The notes: a model not told the origin generated them from the letters alone. A stretch of DNA of 64,000 nt from an uncultured Pseudomonadota bacterium (GCA_903879335.1 CAIRLC010000011.1:1-64000), one strand, 5' to 3'; positions 35,727-44,945 are shown, counted from the stretch's first letter. Made by a program: numbers and translations.

Positions 35727-38162
35727 TCACATGCGCATCCGCAGACCCTGAGGGTCGAACGGTGGGTCAAACAAAATGGTGGCTGGACGGCGCTCGCCGA
35801 GGATTTCGATTTCGAAGGCGCCGGCCGTCCCGTCCGTCGCCAGTTCCTTCGGCACATAACCCTGCGCCAGCGACAGGTCGACGCAGTGGCCGTAACCGCC
35901 GGACGTGACCCAACCAATGACCTTGCCCTGATGCCAGATCGGTTCGTCGCCCAACACATCGGCATCCAAGGCATCGACCGCGAAGCTGACACGACGCAAA
36001 GTCCCGCCATTGGCCTTCTCCAGGGCCGCGGCATCCCGACCGATGAAGTCACCCTTCGACAAATCGATGAAGCGATCCATGCCCGCCTCGTAGGCGCCGT
36101 AGATCGGCCGCAACTCGCGGAACCAGGTCGGGAAGTTCTTCTCGAGACGCAACGCGAGTAAGGCGCGCATACCGAAGTGGACGAGATCGAGATCCGCACC
36201 GGCCGCACAGATCGCGTCATAGAGTCGACGCTGGTATTCCGGGGCCACCCAAATTTCGTAGCCCAAATCACCCGTGTAGGTCACGCGGTTGACGAGCGCC
36301 GGGCAGTGACCGACATCCATCGCGCGGTGATCCATAAAGCGGAACGAGGTTCCCGAAACGTCATCGTCGGTCAGACGCGCGAGCAGCTCGCGCGACTTGG
36401 GACCTGCGATCGACAGCCCGACGAGTCCCATGTCGAAGCGATGAATGCGCACTGAACCATCGTGTGGCAGATGCGCCTCGAACCAACGCATGTGATAGAT
36501 CTGCGCCTGCGAGGAACCCCACATCAAATAGCGCTCCGGCGCAGCGCAAGCGATGGTGAAGTCACCGATGAGCTTGCCGGTTTGGTTCAGCATTGGAGTG
36601 AGCGCAATACGACCGACCTTCGGCATCCGATTGGTCATCAGCTTCGACAAGAAGGCCTCGGCGCCAGCGCCGCTGATTTCATACTTCGCGAAGTTAGCGA
36701 TTTCGGTCACGCCCACCGACGCCCGCACACCCAAGCACTCGGCTTTCACGTGTTCAAAGTCATTCGAGCGGTGGAACGAAACCACATCGCGCGGCTCAAC
36801 GCCGGGCGGCGCGTACCACAGCGGTGTCTCCAAGCCCCAGCTGTCGCCCATGACGGCGCCGCGTGAACGCAGGATGTCGTAAAGGGCCGTGGTCTGATGC
36901 GGACGTGCCGCCGGCAATTCTTCATTGGGGAAGCGGATCGAGAAGCGACGCGAGTAGTTCTCACGCACCTTTGCATTCGTGTAGGTGCGCGTGGCCCATC
37001 CACCATACCGAGCGACGTCCATCGCCCAGACATCAAATCCAGGATCGCCATTGACCATCCACTGCGACAACGCAAGACCCACGCCACCACCTTGACTGAA
37101 CCCGGCCATCACGGCGCAGGCGCACCAAAAGCCCGGCAAGCTCTGCACGGGGCCGACGAGCGGATTACCGTCCGGTGAGAACGTAAAGGGTCCGTTGATG
37201 ACACGCTTGATGCCGGCCTTCGCCATGGCCGGGAAGTGGGCGTAACCCACTTCAAGCGACGGCGCGATGCGCTCTAAATCGGGCTCAAGCAACTGCGCAC
37301 CGAAATCCCAGGGGGTCGACCGGGGCTGCCATGGGCGGCAATCCTGCTCGTAGGTGCCGAGCACCAGGCCGTTTCGCTCTTGGCGCATGTAGATTTCGGC
37401 CTTGAAGTCGATCGCATGCGGCAATTCATGGCCGTGCGTTCGGTTGAATTCGACGACCTCAGGCATCTCGTCCGTGACGAGATACATGTGCTCCATCGCC
37501 AAGACCGGCAACTCAAGGCCGACCATACGGCCGACTTCGCGCGCCCAGAGGCCGCCCGCGTTGACGACATGCTCCGTACGGATGGTGCCGGCCGTGGTCA
37601 CCACATCCCAGCTACCGTCGGTACGGCGTTGGATATCGGTCACTCGGGTCTGCTGATAAATCTCGGCACCGCCAATCTTGGCGGCCTTGGCATAGGCGTG
37701 CGTCGTGCCGGATGGATCCAGGTTGCCATCCGCCGCGTCGAGCATCGCGCCGACAAAATACTTTTCTTCAATCAACGGCAGCAGCTTCTTGGCTTCCGAC
37801 GGCGTGAGCAGCTCCGTCTCAAGGCCTAAGTAACGCGCGCGGGCGTGTGCCATTTTCAGCCACTCCATACGCTCTGGCGTATCGGCGAGCAGCAAACCAC
37901 CCGATCGATGCAAGCCGCAGGATTGCCCGGAGATGCGCTCGAGCTCATCGTAAAGCCCAATCGTGTAGCCCTGCAGCTTGGCGACGTTGGGGTCACCATT
38001 CAGGGTGTGGAAGCCGCCCGCCGCGTGCCAGGTGGAGCCGGCGGTGAGTTGCTCACGCTCCAACAGCACGACGTCCTTCCAGCCCGCCTTAGTCAGGTGG
38101 TAAAGCACGCTGCAGCCGACGACGCCGCCGCCGATTACGACAACTCTGGTATGGGTCTTCAT
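35727..38162 (-). CDS. Dimethylglycine/sarcosine dehydrogenase-like flavoprotein (DAO + GcvT domains)
   Basis: An 811-residue cytoplasmic flavoenzyme. The N-terminal DAO domain has the FAD-binding VVVIGGGVVGCSVLYHL (8-24) and AGSTWHAAGGFH, whose His is the usual covalent FAD site in dimethylglycine dehydrogenase. After a connecting domain (about 390-430) a GcvT-like folate-binding domain follows (about 430-810, with DLGYEIWVAPEYQRRLYDAI and FPTWFRELRPIYGAYEAGMDRFIDLS in pieces). Such enzymes remove an N-methyl group oxidatively and hand the formaldehyde to tetrahydrofolate as methylene-THF. AGGAAG precedes the ATG. It lies between soxG and the MttB gene on the same transcript. Confidence 0.9.
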   Translation of the reverse strand: MKTHTRVVVIGGGVVGCSVLYHLTKAGWKDVVLLEREQLTAGSTWHAAGGFHTLNGDPNVAKLQGYTIGLYDELERISGQSCGLHRSGGLLLADTPERMEWLKMAHARARYLGLETELLTPSEAKKLLPLIEEKYFVGAMLDAADGNLDPSGTTHAYAKAAKIGGAEIYQQTRVTDIQRRTDGSWDVVTTAGTIRTEHVVNAGGLWAREVGRMVGLELPVLAMEHMYLVTDEMPEVVEFNRTHGHELPHAIDFKAEIYMRQERNGLVLGTYEQDCRPWQPRSTPWDFGAQLLEPDLERIAPSLEVGYAHFPAMAKAGIKRVINGPFTFSPDGNPLVGPVQSLPGFWCACAVMAGFSQGGGVGLALSQWMVNGDPGFDVWAMDVARYGGWATRTYTNAKVRENYSRRFSIRFPNEELPAARPHQTTALYDILRSRGAVMGDSWGLETPLWYAPPGVEPRDVVSFHRSNDFEHVKAECLGVRASVGVTEIANFAKYEISGAGAEAFLSKLMTNRMPKVGRIALTPMLNQTGKLIGDFTIACAAPERYLMWGSSQAQIYHMRWFEAHLPHDGSVRIHRFDMGLVGLSIAGPKSRELLARLTDDDVSGTSFRFMDHRAMDVGHCPALVNRVTYTGDLGYEIWVAPEYQRRLYDAICAAGADLDLVHFGMRALLALRLEKNFPTWFRELRPIYGAYEAGMDRFIDLSKGDFIGRDAAALEKANGGTLRRVSFAVDALDADVLGDEPIWHQGKVIGWVTSGGYGHCVDLSLAQGYVPKELATDGTAGAFEIEILGERRPATILFDPPFDPQGLRMRM

Positions 38163-38201
38163 GAAGGCTTCCTGTACATCTTCAATATGTTGGTCATTAG
38201 G

Positions 38202-38813
38202 TTAAACGTGACTGGTCGCTTCGGCGCTGAGTGCATCGCAGCCCATTGGCCGCGCGGCATCCACCAAGGCCTCCCACAGTGTCTGCGCGTAGGTGCGTAG
38301 TCCCAGATAAATGTAGGTCTCGGGACCCGTGCGCTCGAGCAATCCGCCCACGTGATGGATGCCCGTTTGGGCGAAGTGGCCGATGGGGAAGGTCACCGGG
38401 TCAAGGTCGACGGTGACCAATTGGGAGAGCAGCTCGCGCGCGCTAGCGCCACTGACGTGCAGTGCAATGCGGGCCCCGCACAAATCGGTCAACCCGCCCG
38501 CCGCCAACGGCAGTGCAGCATCCAATTGCATCATGTCGGCGCGGCTGAAGCCCGCCAAGAAATACTGGTCCGGTGCGACTCGATACATCCGTCGACCGGC
38601 AGACTCGGTCACTCGCGTGGCCGACTCGGGTAACGCAAAACCGAATCTGCTCAGCCAGCACGCGGCAACCTCCGTGGCGCAACCGGGGTGAACACCCAAC
38701 TGAAACCAGGTCGTCGCCGGCAATTCACCGATACGAACGCGCCGCTGGCCATCCGGACCATCAAAACCCACAAAGTTCGTGCAGACCGGGTGCAGAGCTT
38801 GGCGATTAAGCAT
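38202..38813 (-). CDS. soxG: Sarcosine oxidase gamma subunit
   Basis: A 203-residue match to SoxG, the smallest GcvT-like subunit of heterotetrameric sarcosine oxidase. Recognisable are the DLCGARIALHVSGASARELLSQ region, DLDPVTFPIGHFAQTGIHHVGGLLERTG (in parts) and YLGLRTYAQTLWEALVDA. It helps assemble the complex rather than carry a redox centre. It overlaps the end of soxA by eight bases and precedes the dimethylglycine-dehydrogenase-like gene by 39 bases. Confidence 0.9.
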   Translation of the reverse strand: MLNRQALHPVCTNFVGFDGPDGQRRVRIGELPATTWFQLGVHPGCATEVAACWLSRFGFALPESATRVTESAGRRMYRVAPDQYFLAGFSRADMMQLDAALPLAAGGLTDLCGARIALHVSGASARELLSQLVTVDLDPVTFPIGHFAQTGIHHVGGLLERTGPETYIYLGLRTYAQTLWEALVDAARPMGCDALSAEATSHV

Positions 38814-41751
38814 GGAGGCGCTCTCCTGCGGGATCGATGAACATCGGCGATACGATGCGCGCCCTCACCTGCTCACCGCGCAGCGGGTATGCACAGACGA
38901 TCTCTTCGCCGACGTGATTTAAGCCACCGCGATAGAGGGCCAACGCGATCAACCGTTCGTGTACCGTAGACCACGTCACCGAGGTGATATAGCCGCGGCC
39001 ATGCCCCTGAATCGGCTCATCTTTGGCGAACAAAATCGCGCCACCGCGGAGTTTTCCGGCGGGCTCGACGAGTTCTAGGCCCACGAGACTCCAGCGCTGC
39101 GTATCTACCAGTTCGGATCGTTCTGACAGGGCGCGACCAATGTACGACTTCGCGCGTGATCCCATTTTGCCGAGACCAAGATCACGCAGGGTATTGCGAT
39201 GATCCAACTCAATACCCGCGACGTGACCCTTCTCAATACGCAGCGATGCCAAGGCCTCGAGCCCATAGGGTCGGATACCAACATCAGCGCCCACCGCCAA
39301 CAGATGTTCCCACATCCCCACGCCATAATCTGCCGGCACATAGACTTCGTAAGCCAGTTCACCGGAGAAGCTCAGTCGGCCAATGCGCACCGGCATCTCA
39401 CCAATCTGTCGCTCCATCACGCCCATGTGGGGTAAGGCCGCATTCGACACATCAATCTCAGGCAGTGCGCGGGCGAGCACGTCGCGTGCGTAAGGACCCG
39501 CCAAGGACATCGCCGCCCATCGATCCGTCACAGAGACAGCTTGCACGCGCAGATCCGGCCACACCGTCTGCAGTAAGAACTCAAGCCATGACATGACCTC
39601 ACCGGCCTGCGCGGTCGTGGTGGTCAAGAAATAACGGTGCTCACCCAATCGAGCGGTTGTGCCGTCGTCAAGGACGGTGCCATCGTCATTGAGCATCACG
39701 CCGTAACGCGCTTTACCGACGGCGAGTGACGAAAAGCCGTTCACGTACACCCGATCGAGAAAAATGCCGACATCCGGGCCCGTCAACTCAATTTTGCCGA
39801 GCGACGAGACATCCGAGAGGCCGACGCGAGAACGCACAACCCGCATTTCTTCAATGTAGGCAGAGCCGACATCCGCGCCCGCCCAGCGGTAATACCAGGG
39901 TCGGAACCACGGACCCGCTTCAATCATCGTCACGCCGTTGGCCATGTGCCATTCATGCATCGGCGTGCGTCGCGTCGCCCGAAAGTGTAGTCCCACCGAG
40001 CGACCAGCCAGTACACCCACCGTCACTGGCGTGTACGGGGGCCGGTGCGTCGTCGTACCGAGCGCGCCCATCGCTTGGCCCCGCAGCGCCGACAACGTCG
40101 TCAGGCCGTTGTAATGACTGCTCTTGCCTTGATCGGTGGCCATGCCCAACGCCGTGTAGCGCTTGAGATGCTCGGGAGATTCGAAACCATCTTCGAGCGA
40201 CACATGCATGTCCGACAACGTCACGTCACTCTGGAAGTCGATGAACACTTTGGACTGTGCCGGGAGCGACGCAGAGGTCCGCGTCGTCATGAGTGGCACC
40301 GAGGACCAGGCACTCTCGGGTGCTAAGCCTGCATCCGCGCTGAATCCCAAAGCCTGCGCGGCGCGGACGCCTACCGCATGACCTTGCTTCAAAGGATCTG
40401 TGGGGTCACCAGACGCCGCGCCGGCAATCGACTGCCCCGCTGCCATCGGTCCCGCAACATGCACACCCAAAGTCGGATTAAACACGGTGCGCACGCCACC
40501 GTGGGTCGTCAATTGGACTGTCGGGATCCAACCGCCCGACATCGCGACGAGATCACAGGCGATCCGCGCGACCGCCCCGCTCTCTGCATCACGCACTTCA
40601 AGCGCCTTCACGCCATTGGACCCGAAGACGCGAGTCGCAACCGTGTGTACCCGGACAGCGATGGCGCGGTCTTTCGCACCTTGCAACAGGTCAGCGTTCG
40701 GCGCAGGGCGTTCATCCACTACGGTCACGCGAGCGCCGGCATCGGCGAGGTCAAACGCGGCCGACCACGCCGAATCATGATTCGTGACAACCACGACCTC
40801 ATCACCAAGCCGCAAGGCGTAACGGTGTAGGTGCGCGCGCACGGCGCCCGCGAGCATGACGCCCGGCCGATCGTTGTTTCCGAACAGTAACGGCTGCTCG
40901 AGTGCACCGGTCGCGTGGATGATCTGGTTCGCGCGCACGATGTGCAGCACTTCGCTCGGCGCGGAGACTCCCTGGATCACCGGACGCCGCTCAACCATGC
41001 CGGCCGCCAACCCGTCATACAATCCAAACACACTCGTGTGCGTAAGAATCTGCACGGTCGGCAGTGCGACGAGCTGTGCCAACAACGCGCTGCGAAGTTG
41101 GTCATCGTCAGTGCCGATCGGACTATCCAAGAGACTGCCGCCGGCCATCGAATCTTGTTCAACCAAGAGGACACGACTGCCTGCGCGTCCTGCTGCCAGC
41201 GCTGCCGCAAGACCGGCCGGACCCGAACCAATGACCAATACGTCGGTATGGTGGTGGCGATGGTCGTAACGCGCGCTGTCCGGCTCATGTGTGGCTCGAC
41301 CTAAGCCCGCGGCACGGCGGATCCAGCGCTCGTAAAACATCCAGGAGCCACGGGTGGGACCGATGAAGGTCTTGTAGTAAAAGCCCGCCGAAAGGAATCG
41401 CGCAAAGAGGCCGAACACACTGCCGATATCAAAATCGACGCTCGGCCAGCCGTTTTGCCGCTCGCACACGAGTCCGTCATACAACTCGACGCTCGTCGCC
41501 GGCAAATTCGGTATGCGACGCGAACCGGTGCCCACGGTCATCAAGGCGTTCGGCTCTTGGATGCCCGACGCCAAAATGCCGCGCGGTCGGTGGTACTTAA
41601 AACTCCGCCCAAATACGCGAATGCCGTTAGCGAGCAGCGCCGACGCCAGCGTATCGCCCGCATATCCAGTGAAGCGGCGCCCTTCCAACTGAAACTGCAG
41701 CGTTGCGCTGCGATCGATACGACCACCCTTCGTCAGTCGAGTGCCCGTCAT
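38806..41751 (-). CDS. soxA: Sarcosine oxidase alpha subunit
   Basis: A 981-residue SoxA protein. It has an N-terminal 2Fe-2S-ferredoxin-like domain without cluster (FTGYAGDTLASALLANG), the HRPRGILASG segment, an NAD-binding fold VLVIGSGPAGLAAALAAGRAG near 175, and a C-terminal GcvT folate-binding half (about 590-980, with IELTGPDVGIFLDRVYVNGF, SFSGELAYEVYVPADYG). In the complex it binds NAD and tetrahydrofolate and receives the methylene group. The ATG at 41751 overlaps the soxD stop (ATGA) and has AAGGAAA before it; a TTG nine codons upstream is disfavoured. Length fits the family. Confidence 0.94.
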   Translation of the reverse strand: MTGTRLTKGGRIDRSATLQFQLEGRRFTGYAGDTLASALLANGIRVFGRSFKYHRPRGILASGIQEPNALMTVGTGSRRIPNLPATSVELYDGLVCERQNGWPSVDFDIGSVFGLFARFLSAGFYYKTFIGPTRGSWMFYERWIRRAAGLGRATHEPDSARYDHRHHHTDVLVIGSGPAGLAAALAAGRAGSRVLLVEQDSMAGGSLLDSPIGTDDDQLRSALLAQLVALPTVQILTHTSVFGLYDGLAAGMVERRPVIQGVSAPSEVLHIVRANQIIHATGALEQPLLFGNNDRPGVMLAGAVRAHLHRYALRLGDEVVVVTNHDSAWSAAFDLADAGARVTVVDERPAPNADLLQGAKDRAIAVRVHTVATRVFGSNGVKALEVRDAESGAVARIACDLVAMSGGWIPTVQLTTHGGVRTVFNPTLGVHVAGPMAAGQSIAGAASGDPTDPLKQGHAVGVRAAQALGFSADAGLAPESAWSSVPLMTTRTSASLPAQSKVFIDFQSDVTLSDMHVSLEDGFESPEHLKRYTALGMATDQGKSSHYNGLTTLSALRGQAMGALGTTTHRPPYTPVTVGVLAGRSVGLHFRATRRTPMHEWHMANGVTMIEAGPWFRPWYYRWAGADVGSAYIEEMRVVRSRVGLSDVSSLGKIELTGPDVGIFLDRVYVNGFSSLAVGKARYGVMLNDDGTVLDDGTTARLGEHRYFLTTTTAQAGEVMSWLEFLLQTVWPDLRVQAVSVTDRWAAMSLAGPYARDVLARALPEIDVSNAALPHMGVMERQIGEMPVRIGRLSFSGELAYEVYVPADYGVGMWEHLLAVGADVGIRPYGLEALASLRIEKGHVAGIELDHRNTLRDLGLGKMGSRAKSYIGRALSERSELVDTQRWSLVGLELVEPAGKLRGGAILFAKDEPIQGHGRGYITSVTWSTVHERLIALALYRGGLNHVGEEIVCAYPLRGEQVRARIVSPMFIDPAGERLHA

Positions 41752-42017
41752 GACGACTTTCCTTGGCGGGCGAACCAAGCCCGGCTCACGGTATTGGTTG
41801 AAGTGTCGCGCTCAAGCACCAGCCACTGCCGACAACCCTGCACATGCTGCCAATATTCCTGGTGCATGCCTTTGGGATTATCGAAGAGAAAGACGTGATC
41901 GTGCCAAGTCTTGACGTCCGTAATTTCGAGTGAGGGGCGTGACTTGCTGGCATCACCGGCATACCGAAATTCGGTGTAGTCACGAACGCCGCAGTGAGGA
42001 CAAGGAATTCGAAGCAT
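41748..42017 (-). CDS. soxD: Sarcosine oxidase delta subunit
   Basis: An 89-residue SoxD. The zinc-binding start MLRIPCPHCGVRD-YTEFRYAGDA and the later YWQHVQGCRQWLVLERDT are characteristic of the delta subunit, which binds zinc and stabilises the complex. The ATG at 42017 is two codons past the soxB stop region and fits the family start; an upstream extension would lie inside soxB. Coupled by ATGA overlap to soxA. Confidence 0.93.
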   Translation of the reverse strand: MLRIPCPHCGVRDYTEFRYAGDASKSRPSLEITDVKTWHDHVFLFDNPKGMHQEYWQHVQGCRQWLVLERDTSTNTVSRAWFARQGKSS

Positions 42018-42021
42018 GGTC

Positions 42022-43284
42022 TTACTGCTTGTAGGTCCAAAGGCCAAGGCCATATTCGTCGTGGCCGTTACCACGCTCGAAGCGATCGACGCCGAGATGG
42101 CGGATCAGCGGGTGCTCTTCTTCGTGGGCAATGGTGTGGGCCATGCACCAACCGGTCGCCGGCGTCGCTTTGAAGCCCTGATAACACCAACCGGCATTGA
42201 GGTAGAGATCCCGGAACGGGGTGCGCCCCATGAACGGACTGCCGTCTGGTGTCATGTCTTGGATGCCACCCCAGTGCCGCAACACCCGCAAGCGAGACAT
42301 CCCAGGCATCAACGCAATCGCGCACTCCGCTACGGTCTGTACTTTCGGTAATTGGCCGCGCTGCGTGTAGGAATTAAATCCGTCAATGTGACCCCCGAAC
42401 ACCATGCCGCCGCGGTCTGACTGGGAGATGTAGTACAGATCGGCGCCGAAGGAGATGACGTGGTCTAAGAACGGCTTGATCGATTCCGTGACGAATGCTT
42501 GCAGCAAATGACTCTCAATCGGCAGGCGCCAGTTGAGCAACCGGGTCAAGTGGGAAGAGTGCCCAGCCACCGACAGCACAGTTCGACCGGCGTTGATCAC
42601 GCCGCGCGAGGTTTCAACCCCCGTGACGCGATCGCCATCCCGCACAAAGCCCGTGACCTCACAGTTTTCGATGAGGTCGACCCCGAGATGATCCGCAGCG
42701 CGCGCATAACCCCAGGCCACCGCGTCATGTCGCACCGTTCCGGCTCGTGGCTGAAATAAACCCCCGTAGATTGGAAAGCGGCAGTGCGAGGAATAGTCGA
42801 GGAAGGGCACCAAACGCTGCACATCCTCGCGCTCGAGCAACTCCGCATCGATACCGTTCAAGCGCATCGTGTTGCCCTTGCGGGCGAGTACGTCGAACTG
42901 ACCGGGTCCATGGGCCAGCACCAGCTGACCGCGCTGGGAGAGCATCACGTTGTAGTTGAGCTCATGCGATAACCCTTCCCAGAGCTTCAAGGAATGTTCG
43001 AAGAATTCCGTGTTGCCGGGCAGCTGATAGTTGGATCGCACGAGCGTCGTATTACGACCCACGTTGCCAGAACCCAGGTAGCCCCGCTCAAGCACCGCGA
43101 CATTGGTGATCCCGTGATTCGCGGCCAGATAGTAGGCCGTGGCAAGCCCATGGCCGCCGCCACCGATGATGACCACATCATAGGATTTGCGCGGCTCCGC
43201 GGCGCGCCACGCGCGACGCCACCGGGCACCGCTCAGTCCACGGCGGGCGATCGACCAGGCCGAATAACGTGACAACTCACTCAT
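42022..43284 (-). CDS. soxB: Sarcosine oxidase beta subunit, first gene of the operon
   Basis: A 420-residue flavin subunit that oxidises sarcosine to glycine with release of the methyl group as methylene-tetrahydrofolate and hydrogen peroxide. FAD-binding YDVVIIGGGGHGLATAYYL lies at about 35-53 and the GNVGRNTTLVRSNY segment follows. His186 in AGTVRHDAVAWGYARA matches the covalent FMN attachment site. The gene order soxB-D-A-G is the classical one. The 229-base gap upstream should contain the operon promoter; a palindromic motif sits at 43411-43430. Confidence 0.95.
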   Translation of the reverse strand: MSELSRYSAWSIARRGLSGARWRRAWRAAEPRKSYDVVIIGGGGHGLATAYYLAANHGITNVAVLERGYLGSGNVGRNTTLVRSNYQLPGNTEFFEHSLKLWEGLSHELNYNVMLSQRGQLVLAHGPGQFDVLARKGNTMRLNGIDAELLEREDVQRLVPFLDYSSHCRFPIYGGLFQPRAGTVRHDAVAWGYARAADHLGVDLIENCEVTGFVRDGDRVTGVETSRGVINAGRTVLSVAGHSSHLTRLLNWRLPIESHLLQAFVTESIKPFLDHVISFGADLYYISQSDRGGMVFGGHIDGFNSYTQRGQLPKVQTVAECAIALMPGMSRLRVLRHWGGIQDMTPDGSPFMGRTPFRDLYLNAGWCYQGFKATPATGWCMAHTIAHEEEHPLIRHLGVDRFERGNGHDEYGLGLWTYKQ

Positions 43285-43410
43285 TCATTGCATCCCACAG
43301 CGTGCCGGCATTCCACCAGCCGCACAGTGACCCCACACGGCGCTATTGAACGCCCATTCCGCCCGATACTAGCAGCGGATACAGCTCCACAACCTTCGAA
43401 AAAATTGAAC

Positions 43411-43430
43411 CGGCTTTAGATTATCTATAC
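43411..43430. promoter_or_regulatory. Palindromic motif copy 2, upstream of soxB
   Basis: CGGCTTTAGATTATCTATAC contains the perfect palindrome TAGAT-T-ATCTA (43417-43427) and sits about 130 bases before soxB in the operon's only sizeable upstream gap. It agrees at 18 of 20 positions with 29260-29279. A regulator-binding role is inferred. Confidence 0.35.
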
Positions 43431-43513
43431 GACCAAACCGACGGGCTAAACCCATCGATCCGTCCGCTGGCCTGAAAAACTGAGGCCCGGAACAGTCCGG
43501 CGTCCGTCGACGA

Positions 43514-43912
43514 CTAGGCGAAGGCCAGGTAGAGCGTCCACGCCAGATTCAAGGCCGCCAACACGCCTAAGGTACCGAAGGTCAGTTGCATACCGAGAAT
43601 TCGAAGGCCGAACTTCGGTGGCGACTCTTGAATGCCTTTCGCATGAATCAGTCGCCCGATCGTCAAACTGGCCGCGGGCAACGCGACGACCCACCAAGGC
43701 GCGCCGTTCAACTCCAAACAGCCGATCATCAATAGACCAATCGGCACGTATTCGGCGAAATTGCCGTGCGCGCGCACGGCTCGTTCGAGTTCCTCGTGCC
43801 CGCCGCTACCTAAGCTCACCTGATTTTTGCGACGCAACTGTATGACGGCAAAAGATAGGCGGATAAATATGATCGCCAATAAGGCGACAGCAATTGACGT
43901 GACTCTCAGCAC
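43514..43912 (-). CDS. MAPEG-family membrane protein
   Basis: A 132-residue protein with four predicted helices. HEELERAVRAHGNFAEYVPIGLLMIG is the family signature (E-R-A-x-x-N-x-x-E). MAPEG proteins in animals are glutathione transferases or leukotriene synthases; bacterial members such as YecN-like proteins are mostly uncharacterised and may bind glutathione. It starts with GTG at 43912. It lies upstream of soxB on the same strand but 229 bases away, so joint transcription is uncertain. Confidence 0.85.
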   Translation of the reverse strand: MLRVTSIAVALLAIIFIRLSFAVIQLRRKNQVSLGSGGHEELERAVRAHGNFAEYVPIGLLMIGCLELNGAPWWVVALPAASLTIGRLIHAKGIQESPPKFGLRILGMQLTFGTLGVLAALNLAWTLYLAFA

Positions 43913-43996
43913 AATTAGTCCCTGTTTACGAAATTCTAAGCCTTACCGCACAGGCAGCCGGTTGCTCGAGCGAAGTTAGCTGAGTGCAAGCGCGTT

Positions 43997-44377
43997 TTAT
44001 TTCGTTTCGACGAAGAATTTGCGCACGGTTTCCAGCACTTCCCAGCGACCATTCCAGCCCTTGGGCAGGACGAACGTATCGCCAGCTTCGAAGATGACCG
44101 GCTCGCAGCCGAGCGTCGTAATGCGCGCCCGGCCGCTCAGAAACAGCATGGCTTCCGTAGCGGCCCGATCGACCGTATCCCAACCGCCAGGTGTGCATTC
44201 CCAGACACCGGCGGTCATGCCATTCGCGGCGTACAGAATATGACCTGAGGTCTGCGGATCACCTTGATTGGCGCCATCTCGCACGCCCCAGGGCTCGAGC
44301 GCCCCGCGGACTTGGCTCGACAGCAGGGACGAGAGGTGAATCAGCGATTCTGCAGCATGGGTCGCATCGGTGGTCAT
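43997..44377 (-). CDS. Cupin-domain protein
   Basis: A 126-residue single-domain cupin of the cupin_3 (EutQ/DUF861-like) type. GGWDTVDRAATEAMLFLSGRARIT followed by VIFEAGDTFVLPKGWNGRWEVLETVRKFFVE (seen in pieces) gives the two beta-barrel motifs. These small cupins often act in amine or ureide metabolism, and the Gly-Trp-x-G-x-W-E-V ending is typical. The ATG at 44377 is used; a longer GTG-initiated frame adds 37 residues lacking domain features. Position near the sarcosine operon agrees with a nitrogen-compound role but does not prove it. Confidence 0.82.
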   Translation of the reverse strand: MTTDATHAAESLIHLSSLLSSQVRGALEPWGVRDGANQGDPQTSGHILYAANGMTAGVWECTPGGWDTVDRAATEAMLFLSGRARITTLGCEPVIFEAGDTFVLPKGWNGRWEVLETVRKFFVETK

Positions 44378-44534
44378 GGCATGGAGTCCGTAATCAGGTA
44401 GGCCCACTGTAACACCCGTCGACCCGCGCCCGCCCGGTAGCCTTGTCCACGAGTGCCGTGACCGGCAGCAATGTTCAGGCGGCCGCAAGCCGCCTGACCA
44501 ATCAACACAACGCTCTGGCGGTTGCGGCGTCGCA

Positions 44535-44945
44535 TCAAGGCTTGGATAGGGTGCCGGTGACCAATGGAACGGCGCCGTTGGCGGTGTTCAGCAACTGATA
44601 CTGGTAAAGCAATTGGGCCCCGGCGATGCTGGTGGTCACGTAGTTATAGGTGACCGAGCCAATCAAGTAGTTATAGGTGACCGAGCCAATCAATATGTGA
44701 GTTGCGACGCTCGCATCTCCGGCGCTATACATGCGGCATCCGGGCAAAAAATAATTCTTCGCCGGCAGCGCGACATCCGTGTGTCCGCACTGTGTACCGA
44801 GGGTCGCGACCCCCGCAAGCGTCCAGGCCACCTGATAATACTCCGCTTGCCACGGCTGGCGCAGCAGCGTGTTGGCGTGCGTGTAGCTGCAGACACCGAC
44901 GATCGTCTGCCCGTTCAGGAAATCTGTCTTAACGACCGATACCAC
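44535..44945 (-). CDS. Hypothetical protein with a 9-residue tandem duplication
   Basis: A 136-residue frame from a GTG at 44945. I do not recognise it. It has no signal peptide, scattered Cys residues (CSYTHAN, QCGHTD, GCRMYSAG) and aromatic residues, and it contains LIGSVTYNY twice in succession, encoded by an exact 27-base duplication. A stop codon lies four codons upstream of the GTG. The Cys/Tyr/Gly-rich character suggests it was once part of an exported protein that has lost its N-terminus. It may be a decaying gene; coding status is uncertain. Confidence 0.4.
   Translation of the reverse strand: MVSVVKTDFLNGQTIVGVCSYTHANTLLRQPWQAEYYQVAWTLAGVATLGTQCGHTDVALPAKNYFLPGCRMYSAGDASVATHILIGSVTYNYLIGSVTYNYVTTSIAGAQLLYQYQLLNTANGAVPLVTGTLSKP
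44640..44693. repeat. Exact 27-base tandem duplication
   Basis: Two adjacent identical 27-base units (44640-44666 and 44667-44693) beginning GTAGTTATAGGTGACC. The length is a multiple of three, so the overlying minus-strand frame stays open and simply repeats nine residues. Perfect identity suggests a recent slippage event. Confidence 0.9.

Noticed and set aside
35717-36271. 185-codon N-terminal extension of the MttB-family gene
   Set aside because: The extra residues are another-frame reading of the DMGDH-like gene; a TTG with a good ribosome site just past that gene's stop explains the real start.
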